A DNA stretch of 32,458 nt from a virus: positions 1-32,458 of IMG/VR virus record IMGVR_UViG_3300008259_000272, one strand, 5' to 3'. A model generated the notes under the pieces. The model searched no databases. It worked only from the letters and a program-made list of their open reading frames with translations, and had not been told where the DNA came from. Below, in pieces: positions 32,040 to 32,458 of the stretch. Numbering within the stretch: position 1 is the first letter of the stretch; each line of letters starts with the position of its first letter. The position numbers and the translations under genes were made by a program.

Positions 32040-32101
32040 TCATTTACCGCAGCGACTGATTACGGGCTGACGGTAAACCAACCAACTAAGAGGAAAGCAT
32101 C

Positions 32102-32458
32102 ATGAATCAAGCAGACATGGCGGCAATGATTGCCGCAGCAGTTGCACAGGCCCTGAACGCACAGGGCGCAGCGCCCGCAGCACCTAAGGCGGAAACACCT
32201 AAAGCCGACGCGATCATGATCGTGCATAGCAAGACCAGCAAAGGCGAAAGCCTGTGCAATGCCTTACTGTCTAAGATGCCTAGCGTGGACGACCTGAAGC
32301 GTTCATCGAATACGTTCGATGCGCTGGCGCTAGCCGCACTGGGTGGTCATGCGTGGCCTGAGGGGCTGATTAAAGTCACCCCGAAAGGGAACATGGCAGT
32401 GGACACAAAGAGCGGCATTGCGGTGAACTACCGCAGCATGATTAAGCGTATCGCTCAG
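32102..32458 (+). CDS. Partial plus-strand protein of unknown function
   Basis: An open frame of 119 codons from the ATG at 32102 to the window end, with AGAGG eight bases upstream, so the start is well supported and the C-terminus is missing. The N-terminus is helical and Ala-rich (NQADMAAMIAAAVAQALNAQ), followed by an Ala/Pro/Lys linker. Then comes a folded-looking domain: IMIVHSKTSKGESLCNALLS, SSNTFDALALAALGGHAWPE, GLIKVTPKGNMAVDTKSG. I do not recognise it. As the only gene facing right, it probably opens the early or middle gene block beyond this window. Confidence 0.8.
   Translation, partial: MNQADMAAMIAAAVAQALNAQGAAPAAPKAETPKADAIMIVHSKTSKGESLCNALLSKMPSVDDLKRSSNTFDALALAALGGHAWPEGLIKVTPKGNMAVDTKSGIAVNYRSMIKRIAQ

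Larger units (their letters stand above)
31754..32077. repeat. Four CGGTAAA heptamers flanking both promoters
   Basis: CGGTAAA occurs at 31754-31760, 31796-31802 and 32071-32077, and as its complement TTTACCG at 32043-32049. The first pair are direct repeats 42 bp apart, about four helical turns, with one copy covering the leftward -35 element. The second pair are inverted, 28 bp apart, just downstream of the rightward -10. The arrangement looks like binding sites for a regulator acting on both promoters; this is inference. Confidence 0.5.
31740..32101. promoter_or_regulatory. Divergent control region between late and rightward genes
   Basis: This 362-bp gap is the only stretch over 300 bases without a gene. 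It carries a candidate leftward late promoter (31774-31802), a candidate rightward promoter (32011-32039), four CGGTAAA heptamers, an AT-rich block at 31811-31858 and a G-run cluster at 31862-31951. Lying next to the small terminase gene, it is also a reasonable place for the packaging (pac/cos) site, although no direct evidence of one is visible. Confidence 0.7.

Overview
The window is a contiguous piece of a tailed bacteriophage genome (Caudoviricetes) covering almost the whole virion-structure and lysis region. Every gene but one lies on the minus strand, so the transcription order runs from high to low coordinates. Short-tailed (podovirus-like) morphology is inferred: there is a very large portal (818 aa), two adaptor-like proteins and a nozzle/stabilisation-type tail protein, but no tape measure, sheath, tube or baseplate gene in 32 kb. 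Gene starts show AAGGA/GGAGG-type ribosome sites, and genes are packed with ATGA or TAATG overlaps. The host cannot be named from the sequence. No tRNA, integrase or transposase was seen, nor a replication gene.

Layout in transcription order. (1) 32102-32458 is one partial plus-strand gene, divergent from the rest across a 362-bp control region (31740-32101). That region holds a likely late promoter, a candidate rightward promoter, four copies of the heptamer CGGTAAA and a G-run cluster. (2) 31739-22605 is the packaging and head module: candidate small terminase, large terminase, an HEAEH metallopeptidase-like protein, a small conserved protein, portal, a GroES-like co-chaperonin, scaffold, two head proteins and the major capsid protein. 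It closes with a strong intrinsic terminator (22551-22583). (3) 22454-7500 holds head-surface, tail and adhesin genes: beta-rich small proteins, a coiled-coil protein, LamG-like adhesins, a protein with twenty 22-residue repeats, several basic Lys/Gly-rich small proteins and two adaptor proteins. Several of these genes are paralogues and look like duplicated modules. (4) 7498-1 holds an 11-repeat tail fibre with a C-terminal S74 self-cleaving chaperone, the Cys-rich protein and radical SAM enzyme described next, a GH24 lysozyme, a two-helix holin, the nozzle protein and a partial C1q-like virion protein.

The most unusual feature is at 3333-5171. Directly after the S74 tail fibre, and overlapping its stop codon, lies a 128-aa protein with 16 cysteines in its last 69 residues; 11 of them are Asn-Cys pairs. 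Six bases further is a 481-aa radical SAM enzyme with a textbook SPASM domain. This looks like a phage-encoded ribosomal-peptide-type modification system whose substrate is itself a predicted virion/tail protein. The substrate, chemistry and purpose are inferences from gene order and composition.

A second anomaly is the nozzle gene. Its conserved C-terminus (641-904) is out of frame with the rest, apparently after a deletion or assembly error near position 904.
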